From Pseudomonas sp. Gutcm_11s (GTDB taxonomy: Bacteria > Pseudomonadota > Gammaproteobacteria > Pseudomonadales > Pseudomonadaceae), in contig NZ_JAQSUW010000007.1 of the NCBI RefSeq assembly GCF_028649395.1, positions 1-64,000 on the forward strand: 64,000 nucleotides of DNA. The letters run 5' to 3'. The position numbers were made by a program, and so were the translations under genes. Every line of letters starts with the position of its first letter. The stretch's first letter is position 1. Below are positions 8,428-16,556 of the stretch, piece after piece. The notes below the pieces were generated by a model. That model worked only from the letters and a program-made list of their open reading frames with translations. It was not told the DNA's origin and did not search any database.

Positions 8428-9707
8428 GCCGCCCGCTGAAGATCGCCCTCGGCGGCCTGCTGCTGATCCTGCTCGGCTGGCTCGGCATGCTCGCCATGCA
8501 GAAGCTGCAGCCCTACGAGGAAACCATCAAGCACGGCCCCTCCCCCGAGGTGCGCGCCAACGAGTACCTGGCCGCGGAGATGTTCCTGCGCCAGCAGAAG
8601 CTCAGCGTCAAACACGCCGACGGCCTGGACGTGCTGAACGGCCTGCCTTCCGCCGGGCAGACCCTGATGCTGTTCGCCCCGCGCAACAACATGACGCCGC
8701 GCCAGGCCAAGCAGGCGCTGGACTGGGCGGCCCAGGGCGGGCATCTGGTATTCGTCGCAGAAGAGGTCTGGGACGAGGAAAAGGGTCGCAGTGGCGACCT
8801 GCTGCTCGACGCCCTCGGCGTGCAGCAGTACAGCGCCTACGACGACGAGGAAGATGACGAAGACGCTGCCGAAGAGGCCGACAGCAGCGAGGAGTCGGCG
8901 GTCGAAGGGGAAGAGCTGGAGGCTGATGCCGAAGCCGAAGCCGATAGCGAGGCTGCGACCACTGAAGAAGGCGAGGAAGCCACCGAGGAAGAAGACCGCT
9001 ACCCGGAACTGACCAAGATCTACCTGGAAAACGAGGAAGCGCCGGCCTACGTCGAATTCGATACCGACTACCACCTGCTGGACAGCGAGAACCGTGCCTA
9101 CGCCTGGGCCAACAGCAGCGAGTCCACCCACATGCTGCAGCTGGAGCACGGCAAGGGCCTGGTCACGGTGCTCACCGATGCCTGGCTGTGGCAGAACGGC
9201 AGCATCGGCGACTACGACAACGCCTGGCTGCTCTGGTACCTCGGCCAGGACAGCGCCGTGACCCTGGTCTACAACGCCGAGCGCGACGATCTGTTCAGCC
9301 AGCTGCGCAAACACTACCCGACCGCCCTGGTCGCCCTGGTCCTGCTGATCGCCCTGCTGCTGTGGCACGTCGGCATGCGTCATGGTCCGCTGCTGGCGCC
9401 ACCCGTACAGGCTCGCCGCCAGCTCGAGGAACACCTGCGCGCCGGCGCCGACTTCCTCCTGCGCCGGGCAGGCCAGCAGCATCTGCTGGGCAACCTGCAG
9501 CGCGACATCCTGCGCCGCGCCCGCCATCGTCACCCCGGCTTCGAACGCCTGGCCGTCGCCGAGCAATGGCAAGTGCTCGGCCGCCTCACCCGCTTGCCCA
9601 GCAGCGCCATCAGCGCCGCCATGCGCCCATTGCCGGCACAACGCCTTTCCGCCGCCGACTTCACCCGCCAGGTCGCCAACCTGCAAACTCTCAGGAATTC
9701 CCTATGA
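8424..9707 (+). CDS. DUF4350-domain protein; last intact gene of the host operon
   Basis: A 427-residue protein with an N-terminal membrane anchor (IALGGLLLILLGWLGMLAM). A Rossmann-like DUF4350 region covers about 40–290 (LMLFAPRNNMTPRQAKQALD), and a second membrane segment lies at about 295–315 (PTALVALVLLIALLLWHVGM). A run at about residues 140–195 is almost entirely Asp, Glu, Ala and Ser and looks like a lineage-specific acidic insertion. The stop TGA overlaps an ATG (ATGA at 9704) where the next gene, a MoxR ATPase in related genomes, should begin. That reading frame closes after 14 codons. Confidence 0.85.
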   Translation: MSRPLKIALGGLLLILLGWLGMLAMQKLQPYEETIKHGPSPEVRANEYLAAEMFLRQQKLSVKHADGLDVLNGLPSAGQTLMLFAPRNNMTPRQAKQALDWAAQGGHLVFVAEEVWDEEKGRSGDLLLDALGVQQYSAYDDEEDDEDAAEEADSSEESAVEGEELEADAEAEADSEAATTEEGEEATEEEDRYPELTKIYLENEEAPAYVEFDTDYHLLDSENRAYAWANSSESTHMLQLEHGKGLVTVLTDAWLWQNGSIGDYDNAWLLWYLGQDSAVTLVYNAERDDLFSQLRKHYPTALVALVLLIALLLWHVGMRHGPLLAPPVQARRQLEEHLRAGADFLLRRAGQQHLLGNLQRDILRRARHRHPGFERLAVAEQWQVLGRLTRLPSSAISAAMRPLPAQRLSAADFTRQVANLQTLRNSL

Positions 9708-10423
9708 TCTGGCACCTACCAAGTGTTAGGAGTTGGTGTAACCAGTAAATCCTCTTGAGGTCACAGGGCTCTGTCAGCTCAATCCTGAGCTCACCATGAG
9801 CTGCCCGCAGTTAAAAGCGGCAGACTCATAGGTGTGCAGTCGCTGTTAGCTACAGCTTCTCCTCGGTAGGCGAGCCGGTGATAGAACCTTGCTGCCCACA
9901 TGGCGTGCCCTCTTTTCAGCTCTCGGCCCAAAAGCTCTTAAGCCCGCTCCACACTCAAGCAGCCTTCATCCGTGCTCTCCCGAGAATGCACATCAGAGCT
10001 CCACTCAGAATTCGCAGACGGAGATCTCCCAGCGTCAGTGACGCCCTCTGCCCCGATGAAAGCGCATCCCCCTTTCATCAACCAAATAATCTCCCGCTAG
10101 CAGTACCTTTTTAGCCCCCACTCCTCGTGCGACGTCCCCACGGTACGGCCGCATCGTGCTCTTAGCTCTGAAAAAATCACGGATCAACCTCATCCGTAGG
10201 TGGATTCAACTGCAGTATTCGATAAGTACAGATTTGCGCTTTTCATTCCCTAAGACTTGGGTGATAGTCCGCCGCCTCAAGAGCCAGCGCCCCCTAACTG
10301 GCGCGTTTAATTTAAAAAATTAAACCTTATAAAACAGACACATAGGCCACCCTGCCGGGTGCTACCTACGGACCCGCTCATCCCTCTTTCAGCACAAAGA
10401 GATGACCGGTAAGGAGGCGGTAA
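9708..10423. other. Non-coding left end of the island, upstream of the recombinase operon
   Basis: 716 bp with no gene I can support. It joins the DUF4350 stop codon to the first recombinase. Base composition falls towards the right. Near 10,280–10,330 there is a GC-rich inverted repeat (GCGCC/GGCGC at 10287–10304) followed by a perfect AT palindrome. The recombinase ribosome-binding site AAGGAGG is at 10411–10417. If the element is a GInt, one attachment site should lie near 9,704–9,760, but I could not identify the repeat. Confidence 0.5.
10305..10325. repeat. Perfect AT-rich palindrome upstream of recombinase operon
   Basis: Two 9-nt arms (GTTTAATTT and AAATTAAAC) around a 3-nt A spacer, 99 bp before the first recombinase start codon. 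It could be an operator, a recombinase-binding site or, with the GC hairpin just before it, a terminator. Nothing in the sequence decides between these. Confidence 0.6.
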
Positions 10424-11572
10424 ATGGTGCTTATTTGGGCCGATGAGGATTTTAAGATCTCCGGCCAACCCTATCCGGGTTTCCCTATCTTGCTTCTCGA
10501 CTCGATGGAAAGCTGCTCCCCAGCCAACCAGTTCATGCGCCACTACCTGCTTCGCGGGCAAGTCCGCTCTAGGCGCTCCTGGTGCAGCACTGGACGCGCG
10601 CTCTTCGACTTTTTCAGCTTCCTCCAAGCACATGATTTGGACTGGCGCGACGTTGATCGTGGCGAAGCCAAAAGCCTTGTTGCAGCCTATCGGGACTACT
10701 GCCTGGAGACGTGCAAGCTACACCTGAGCACTACGCGACAGCGCCTGTATTACGTCTGCAAGTTCTACGAATTCGCAAGGGAGGAAGGATGGGTATCGCG
10801 CCTACCCTTTACATATGAAGAGCGAAAAGTGAAGAAGACGGTGGGCTTTCTTGCACATGTCGATACCAGTGGGGGCAAAACCTTGGCTAACGATGTGATG
10901 CCGCGTCGTCCTAAATACCTTCCCAAGTTCCTGCGAATGCCCGAGATCAAGACTCTCCTTGCGGCAACAGAGAACCCCCATCACCGGATGTTACTGCGCT
11001 TGGCACTTCGTACAGGGCTACGCCAAGAAGAGCTGGCCACACTCCCTCTGGCCTATGTCTTTGACCCGGATAAGTCTGGGCGAACCGAGCGAAACCTCTC
11101 GATCCGACTCGACCCATTCGATGGCAGCGGCATGATGACCAAACGAAGCAAGCCGCGAACCATCCGCATTAGCCGCCGATTCATGGCCGACCTCTATCAC
11201 TACGCAATGAAAGTGCGTGGCGAGCGGGCATCAATGAGTGAAACACCACAAAAAGCACTGCTCCTGAACCACGTAGGCCAACCCTATAGCCTTGCCGGAA
11301 AGAGCCTAAATCGGATCATCAGCGACGCAGGCAAGCGATGTGGAATCAAAGTCCATACGCACATGCTCCGGCATACCTATGCAACTCAGACGCTAGTCGG
11401 ACTGCAGCGCAACCCCGCATATGGCCTCGACCCTCTGGTGTTCCTTCAAGGGCAGCTTGGCCACGAATCGATTGAAACCACCATGGTGTACCTGCATCTG
11501 GTCAACGAGATCGCCGACGAGGCAGTACTGGCTTACGACGACGAATTGAACGAGATGGAGGAAGCAGACTGA
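10424..11572 (+). CDS. ginA: Tyrosine recombinase, GinA-like
   Basis: A 382-residue site-specific recombinase that cuts and joins DNA through a tyrosine nucleophile. An N-terminal core-binding domain (about 30–120) precedes the catalytic domain. It has a complete set of active-site motifs: Arg in LRTGLRQEEL near 200, HMLRHTYA (HxxR) near 313, LGHES near 345 and the nucleophile in TMVYLHL near 355. An ideal AAGGAGG sits 6 nt before the ATG. Its TGA shares a base with the ATG of the next gene. As the most canonical of the three recombinases it is the likely catalytic partner. Confidence 0.88.
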   Translation: MVLIWADEDFKISGQPYPGFPILLLDSMESCSPANQFMRHYLLRGQVRSRRSWCSTGRALFDFFSFLQAHDLDWRDVDRGEAKSLVAAYRDYCLETCKLHLSTTRQRLYYVCKFYEFAREEGWVSRLPFTYEERKVKKTVGFLAHVDTSGGKTLANDVMPRRPKYLPKFLRMPEIKTLLAATENPHHRMLLRLALRTGLRQEELATLPLAYVFDPDKSGRTERNLSIRLDPFDGSGMMTKRSKPRTIRISRRFMADLYHYAMKVRGERASMSETPQKALLLNHVGQPYSLAGKSLNRIISDAGKRCGIKVHTHMLRHTYATQTLVGLQRNPAYGLDPLVFLQGQLGHESIETTMVYLHLVNEIADEAVLAYDDELNEMEEAD

Positions 11573-13251
11573 TGGGAAAGCGTAAGGTTTTTGCTAAGAC
11601 TGACATCAGCATCCCTCAAGTCGAGCACTGCCTTGACACAGAAGGCAATGTCGTCATTCTGCCCGAGGCCATTCCTCCGGCGAACACTACGGTTCTCTTC
11701 GAGCGGAACGCCAGCAGGAGTCGTAGCTTTGATTTTTCCCGCTGGTACGGCGCGGGAATCGACGCCATCACTTACGCCTGCCAGCGCCAGATTGAGCGTT
11801 TCCTTGCAGGCCAGGAAGGCGCCTGCACGAACACCACTGTGGCTTCTTACTGTAAGGGGGGACTTCGTCATTTTCTTGAGTATTGCACTCTGAGGGCGAT
11901 GGCCTTTGGTCGGGACTTGGTATTGGCGGATGTGGACAGGGATCTAATCGACGGGTATCTCGGCTATTTAGCTGATACAGGCTGGACGACGGTATCCCAA
12001 AAAACAGTTTACGTCGGCACCAAGCCAGTACTGAAAGCTTTGGGACAGCGAGGGTTGATTGCAGTGGTTGAATCAGGTGATGCAGCCACCTTCCCGACCA
12101 ATCCTTTCCCCAACATTAATCGCAAAGCGAAGGGCGAGACTGCACTTTCTAAACAGGAGCGAAAAGCACTCTCTGTGGCTTTGCGGAAAGCCCTTCAGCC
12201 AATCTGGAACGACGACGTCACAGTGACCGGCACACTGCTGGGACTAGCCGTATTGGCCGTTGCCCTCCACACCGGGCGAAATACAACACCACTGCTAGAA
12301 ATGGACCGGAGCTGCCTCCATCCACATCCGAAAGACGACACTGTGTTTCTAGTGCTGTGGAAGCGTCGTGGCTACAACACCAGCAAAGTAGCCCTGCGCC
12401 CCGACTCAGACTCGGTGCGTCTCCTCGAGTCCACCCCGAGTGTACGGACCAATATCGAGCGCTTGATCCGTCGAGTGATGCACCTAACAGAGCCGCTACA
12501 GGAAGAAGCACCAAACGATCTAAAGGGGCGCGTGTGGTTATTCCGCAGCCGCGCTCACAAAAACATTGGCCAAGTCACAGAGGTAACTGCCGCGACATTG
12601 TTGGAAGCGATTAGCTTCCTAGTGGCTGAGCATGGCCTGATAGATATCGACGGAAAGCCACTACGTATCAATGTGTCCCGTCTGCGCAAGACCTTTGCCA
12701 ACCGCATCTTTGATTTGACCAATGGTGACCTGGCGAGCACGGCCGCCGCTCTAGGCAACTCCGTACTCGTTGCTGAACGGCACTACCTGAAGCCCGACGA
12801 GAATGCTCGCCGTAACTGGAAGGACATGGGTGAGGCATTAGCACACGAGCTGTTAACCCGAAGCATCGGGGCGACCTATAAAGAGACTCCCATGGGACGC
12901 TGCGCCGACCCAATCAACGGCCAGTATGCTCCGAAGCGCGAGGGTGCAACTTGCATGAACTTCATGAGCTGCCTGCGTTGCAAGCACTACGCAGTGACCC
13001 CTGAAGATCTGTTCAAGCTTTTCAGTTTCTACTTCCGGATACTAGCCGAACGCTCCCGTATGGATAAACGACGCTGGGCACGAGAGTACGGCCACATCCC
13101 TCGATTAATCGATCACTACATTGTTAAGGAAGGGCTCCAACGCGGCATCTTTAAGGCCTCCGCTGTAGAGGCCGCCCGCTTACGCGCCCGTACATCACCA
13201 CACCCATTCTGGTCAGTTGACCTGATCGACAGCCTGGAGCTCTCAGCGTGA
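11572..13251 (+). CDS. ginB: Tyrosine recombinase with divergent active site, GinB-like
   Basis: A 559-residue phage-integrase-family protein. The catalytic Arg is in LHTGRNTTPL near residue 233. The usual HxxR box reads SRLRKTFA (Ser for His) near 368, and the later His position is Asn in ALGNSVLVAERHYL. The Tyr is retained. Residues ~440–475 form a Cys-rich segment (CADPINGQY, then CMNFMSCLRCKH) that could bind zinc, and a helical C-terminus follows. Translation is coupled at both ends. In GInts all four gin products are reported to be needed for movement, so a structural or strand-specific role fits the altered residues. Confidence 0.85.
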   Translation: MGKRKVFAKTDISIPQVEHCLDTEGNVVILPEAIPPANTTVLFERNASRSRSFDFSRWYGAGIDAITYACQRQIERFLAGQEGACTNTTVASYCKGGLRHFLEYCTLRAMAFGRDLVLADVDRDLIDGYLGYLADTGWTTVSQKTVYVGTKPVLKALGQRGLIAVVESGDAATFPTNPFPNINRKAKGETALSKQERKALSVALRKALQPIWNDDVTVTGTLLGLAVLAVALHTGRNTTPLLEMDRSCLHPHPKDDTVFLVLWKRRGYNTSKVALRPDSDSVRLLESTPSVRTNIERLIRRVMHLTEPLQEEAPNDLKGRVWLFRSRAHKNIGQVTEVTAATLLEAISFLVAEHGLIDIDGKPLRINVSRLRKTFANRIFDLTNGDLASTAAALGNSVLVAERHYLKPDENARRNWKDMGEALAHELLTRSIGATYKETPMGRCADPINGQYAPKREGATCMNFMSCLRCKHYAVTPEDLFKLFSFYFRILAERSRMDKRRWAREYGHIPRLIDHYIVKEGLQRGIFKASAVEAARLRARTSPHPFWSVDLIDSLELSA

Positions 13252-15146
13252 CTGACTACTTTCTCGAGTCCTCCTCTTGGTCTGTCGTTTCGAGCCAACC
13301 TAGTGATGTGCTTAAGCTCTTCGAGTTCGAGCGCGATGCTCTGATCATCAGCGCTACTCAGGTGGAAGGGCGCTGGGTGATCCTCAGCCGCTATGGCGAT
13401 GACGTCTGGCAACTTGAAGGCTTCGCTAGCAATGTTCCTCCCAGCATGAAGAAGCTGGACTTCAGCACCGTGCCACAGGCTTTCAAGGTAGTCATGAAGG
13501 CCATGATGTATCGCTACCTACGGCGTGGACGCCGTGGAGGCGCACAGCCAAAAGGCGCCATTCTGAAGAACACACTGTCAGCTTCAGTGCACTTCCTGCG
13601 CCACCTGGAGGCACTCAAGCTCGACCACTTAGGTGCGGTAACACCCTTGGTCTGCTCAACTTATGTAGCCGCCTGCAAGGCACACCGGCAGACCACTCGA
13701 AGCAAGGGGAAACCATTAGCACAGAGTGGACTACATAAGCGTCTGATAGCCGTTGAGGCCATTCATGAATTAAGCCAGTTCACCCACGACCCAATGCCAC
13801 AGCATCCTTGGCCCGAAACGTCTGCTAAGGCAATGGCAGGGCTTGTCGGAGCAGGAAGTAAGGGTGGAAAAACGCCTCTGATGCCTGATGACGTGTTCTG
13901 CACCTTATTCGAACGAGCTTATCAGTATGTCGAGCACGGCCAGAAGTTACTTGATTTGCGCGACGAACTGGATGCCATAGCGGCGCAGCAGGTGCGGAAG
14001 GGACGCACCCAACCGGCCATTGACTGGGCCAAAAGACAGCACCTGAGCGCCCAAGGCTGGAGCGATGGACAAAGAGCTTTCAACAGGGCGCTACTCGACT
14101 TGCGAACAGCCAGTTACATCATCCTGGCCAGCACATCCGGCTGCCGAAACCACGAGCTGACCAATTTGCAATCGGGGGCTCACCATCGGACCCAAGACGA
14201 CCAAGGCACGATCTACCACTGGATGAGATCCCGCTCAGAAAAGACCGACACCAGGATTCATGACTGGATGATTCCTGAAGTCGCTGTTCGCACTCTGCGC
14301 TTAATGGAAAACTGGGCTGCTCCTTATCAAGCCATGATTGCCAGTGAAATCGAGCAGCGCCGACGCATCAATCCGCATGACCCAGAGATCGCTGAAGCTC
14401 ATAAGCACCGTAATTCACTATTTCTCGGTGTGTACTATAGGGAAAACAATCGGGCACGCACGCTGTCCAGCACGTCCTGGGGAGCCACCCTGATTAGTTT
14501 TGCCAAGACATGCGGACTGAGCTGGAACCTCACTAGTCACCAATTCCGACGCAAGTTCGCTAACTACGCTGCGCACAGCAAGTTCGGCGACTTACGTTAT
14601 CTCAAGGAACATTTTGCCCACTGGTCACTGGATATGTCCTTGGGCTACGCCATCGATGACAGCTGGGGGCAGCACCTTGACCTTGAACTTTATGACGAGA
14701 TCCAAACGGAGCTGAAAGACATCAAGCTTGGCGTCGTTGATGGCTGGTTTGGCGACAAAACCCTAGCAGGTGGCTATGGCCAGTCGCTCAACCATTGGCA
14801 GCGTGAGCCACAAAACCTGCTGATCTTCAAAAGTCGATCCGCGATGGTGAAATCCATTAGCGAGAGCACCTCTATTCGGAGCAATGGCCATGCTTGGTGC
14901 ACAGCGGATGATGGCGGCTGCATCGGCAATACCATTGAGCGTACTCGCTGCGGAAACGGCTGCAGCAATGCGGTTATCGGCTCGTCACACATGCCCTTCT
15001 ACCAGCGCCTCTATGACGATCTAAAAGAGCTGCGGCATTGCTCCGACATCGGCGAGGGCGGCCGCCAGCGTGTTGAGCGTGACTTAAATCGCTGCCGTGA
15101 TGTGCTGGTTCAACTAGGCATCGACTCAGAGAAGTTGATCGCATGA
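13248..15146 (+). CDS. ginC: Tyrosine recombinase, GinC-like
   Basis: A 632-residue phage-integrase-family protein starting at a GTG that overlaps the ginB stop. Catalytic motifs: Arg in STSGCRNHEL near 297, SHQFRRKFA near 429, and HWSLDMSLGYA near 457–467 with the presumed His and Tyr. A Cys-containing tail at about 549–576 (AWCTADDGGCIGN, CGNGC) may bind zinc, as the tail of the preceding protein may. It overlaps the next gene by 4 nt. Confidence 0.85.
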   Translation: MTDYFLESSSWSVVSSQPSDVLKLFEFERDALIISATQVEGRWVILSRYGDDVWQLEGFASNVPPSMKKLDFSTVPQAFKVVMKAMMYRYLRRGRRGGAQPKGAILKNTLSASVHFLRHLEALKLDHLGAVTPLVCSTYVAACKAHRQTTRSKGKPLAQSGLHKRLIAVEAIHELSQFTHDPMPQHPWPETSAKAMAGLVGAGSKGGKTPLMPDDVFCTLFERAYQYVEHGQKLLDLRDELDAIAAQQVRKGRTQPAIDWAKRQHLSAQGWSDGQRAFNRALLDLRTASYIILASTSGCRNHELTNLQSGAHHRTQDDQGTIYHWMRSRSEKTDTRIHDWMIPEVAVRTLRLMENWAAPYQAMIASEIEQRRRINPHDPEIAEAHKHRNSLFLGVYYRENNRARTLSSTSWGATLISFAKTCGLSWNLTSHQFRRKFANYAAHSKFGDLRYLKEHFAHWSLDMSLGYAIDDSWGQHLDLELYDEIQTELKDIKLGVVDGWFGDKTLAGGYGQSLNHWQREPQNLLIFKSRSAMVKSISESTSIRSNGHAWCTADDGGCIGNTIERTRCGNGCSNAVIGSSHMPFYQRLYDDLKELRHCSDIGEGGRQRVERDLNRCRDVLVQLGIDSEKLIA

Positions 15147-15571
15147 AGCCTAAGGACAAGACCAGTAACTACAAGCTGGCGGAGGACAGGGAGAAGGATC
15201 TGAAGCTTGCCCTACTCCGCATCCAGAAAGGTCGCTCGCGCACCGGAGAAACCAAGGTGACCATCGCCGCTGTTGCTCGCGAAGCGGGAGTATCTGCAGC
15301 ACTCATCCATAACCACTACCCAAGTTTTGCCGAGGAGATCCGAGAAGCTCAAGGTCGCTCCAGCCGAGCCATGCGCGATGTGAAACAGCAGGACCTGATT
15401 GCCGAGCGCAAGAAGGGGGCTGCCTACCGTCAGGAGATTGCGGAGTTACGAGCCCAGGTTGCCAATCTTGCATCCATCAATGAAGTGCTTTTGGACAACA
15501 ATCGCGTGCTCGCGGCGAAGCTGAATGACCGGAATGTGGTTGATCTGGCCTCAAGAAAACAGCAGGGATAG
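15143..15571 (+). CDS. ginD: Small HTH/coiled-coil accessory protein, GinD/TnpC-like
   Basis: A 142-residue basic protein. Residues ~30–65 form a TetR-type helix-turn-helix (VTIAAVAREAGVSAALIHNH). Residues ~75–130 form a coiled coil (EIAELRAQVANLASINEVLL). The architecture matches the small fourth gene of GInt operons and Tn554 TnpC, thought to bind the element ends and organise the recombinases. It overlaps ginC and is the last gene of the operon. Confidence 0.82.
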   Translation: MKPKDKTSNYKLAEDREKDLKLALLRIQKGRSRTGETKVTIAAVAREAGVSAALIHNHYPSFAEEIREAQGRSSRAMRDVKQQDLIAERKKGAAYRQEIAELRAQVANLASINEVLLDNNRVLAAKLNDRNVVDLASRKQQG

Positions 15572-15643
15572 TTTTCGCACGGAAGTGACTCCTGGCCTAG
15601 CCATCACCCTCTTCGGCAGGCCCCAAGGGGAATCCAGCCAAAT

Positions 15644-15949
15644 CTACTCAGACTTCGTGTCCGTGCTATCAAACTCAGCGCTCTGCAGCTCATCACGAAT
15701 CAGACTCAGAAGCTGATCGATGGTCAGCGGCTCCTCAAGCTTGAGGTAACTCCCTGCAACGAGCGTCACGGGATGAATCCCAATCATTTTGGAGAGCTCG
15801 TCAATCTTGTCGAGCGTCGGGCTTTTGAGACCTCGCTCCAGAACGCTCAGATAAGTGCGACTGCTCATTTGGGAGAAGTCCTCCTGCGTCAGCTCCTTTG
15901 CTTTGCGGAATTGCCTCAGTGTTAATCCAAAAGCGTCCTTCAGTTCCAT
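15644..15949 (-). CDS. XRE-family transcriptional regulator
   Basis: A 101-residue phage-repressor-like protein. The helix-turn-helix lies at about 8–60 (LTLRQFRKAKELTQEDFSQM, then the recognition helix in YLSVLERGLKSPTL). The C-terminal ~40 residues are acidic and unassigned. I chose the ATG at 15949, which begins just before the HTH; the frame is open to an ATG at 16018. It is divergent from the unknown gene at 16036, and their 86-bp spacer is a likely target. It is convergent with the recombinase operon. Confidence 0.8.
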   Translation of the reverse strand: MELKDAFGLTLRQFRKAKELTQEDFSQMSSRTYLSVLERGLKSPTLDKIDELSKMIGIHPVTLVAGSYLKLEEPLTIDQLLSLIRDELQSAEFDSTDTKSE

Positions 15950-16035
15950 TTGCCTACCCCGCAAAAGGAACGATGAAGCAATTTTGCGCCCTTTAGGGCT
16001 ACAATCTATAGGACTCATTTTTGCCGGATTGGCCC

Positions 16036-16503
16036 ATGTTCCTCACTTTCGATCACGCCGAAGTCCCGATGGGCGCGCTAGTCCAGGGAGGACACTCCTG
16101 GCGTTACGTTGAATACCCCACGACCCATCCGTGGTTTCACGTCGCATTAACCGAATTCGATGGAGCTGAGCACCGTGCTACAACGTTCCATGTTTACAAC
16201 GCCGCCGACCTGATCGAACTTGCAGAAAGTACTGAGCACAACCTACAGATCGAACGGGTCTTGCTGATCAGTCCCGGGCATCTCAACGGAACAGGTAGCT
16301 GGCAAATGGACGAGCTCCTCGAGATCGCCGAGGTAGGCCTCGAAGATCGATTCAGCCTGGTCTATCGCCTCCGCGATGAGAGAACTCTATTTGAGGATGA
16401 GCGGGCGCGAAACGCAGACGCCGCCCAGAGACAAACTGTGTTTGTCAGCCCAGGCGTCACCTCTATGCAGAGCCCTACTGGGTCCACAGTAAACACCGCA
16501 TAG
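16036..16503 (+). CDS. Hypothetical protein next to XRE regulator
   Basis: A 155-residue soluble protein that I do not recognise. It has no signal peptide or membrane segment. The region around 20–60 is rich in aromatic residues (GGHSWRYVEYPTTHPWFHVA), and the middle is acidic. The start at ATG 16036 is favoured over a TTG 15 nt earlier. It is divergent from the XRE gene and 53 nt upstream of the Fic gene on the same strand, so it may share the Fic transcript. Confidence 0.6.
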   Translation: MFLTFDHAEVPMGALVQGGHSWRYVEYPTTHPWFHVALTEFDGAEHRATTFHVYNAADLIELAESTEHNLQIERVLLISPGHLNGTGSWQMDELLEIAEVGLEDRFSLVYRLRDERTLFEDERARNADAAQRQTVFVSPGVTSMQSPTGSTVNTA

Positions 16504-16556
16504 GATCCGCAACTTCATCTGCTGGGCGAACGACAACGCTGAGCGACAGACCTCAG

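Larger units (their letters stand above)
10424..15571 (+). mobile_element. ginABCD-type recombination module (GInt genomic island)
   Basis: Four genes overlap by 1–4 nt each: three different tyrosine recombinases of 382, 559 and 632 residues and a 142-residue HTH/coiled-coil protein. The number, order and sizes match the gin operon described for GInt islands, which also have a cargo region and a short AT-rich 3' end, and which resemble Tn554 tnpABC. The insertion point is the start codon of an expected moxR gene. I mark only the module because the right end is not identified. Confidence 0.8.

Noticed and set aside
9878..10114. 78-residue open frame in the island's left end
   Set aside because: No ribosome-binding site and no protein-like composition; the GTG start lies in otherwise featureless DNA.
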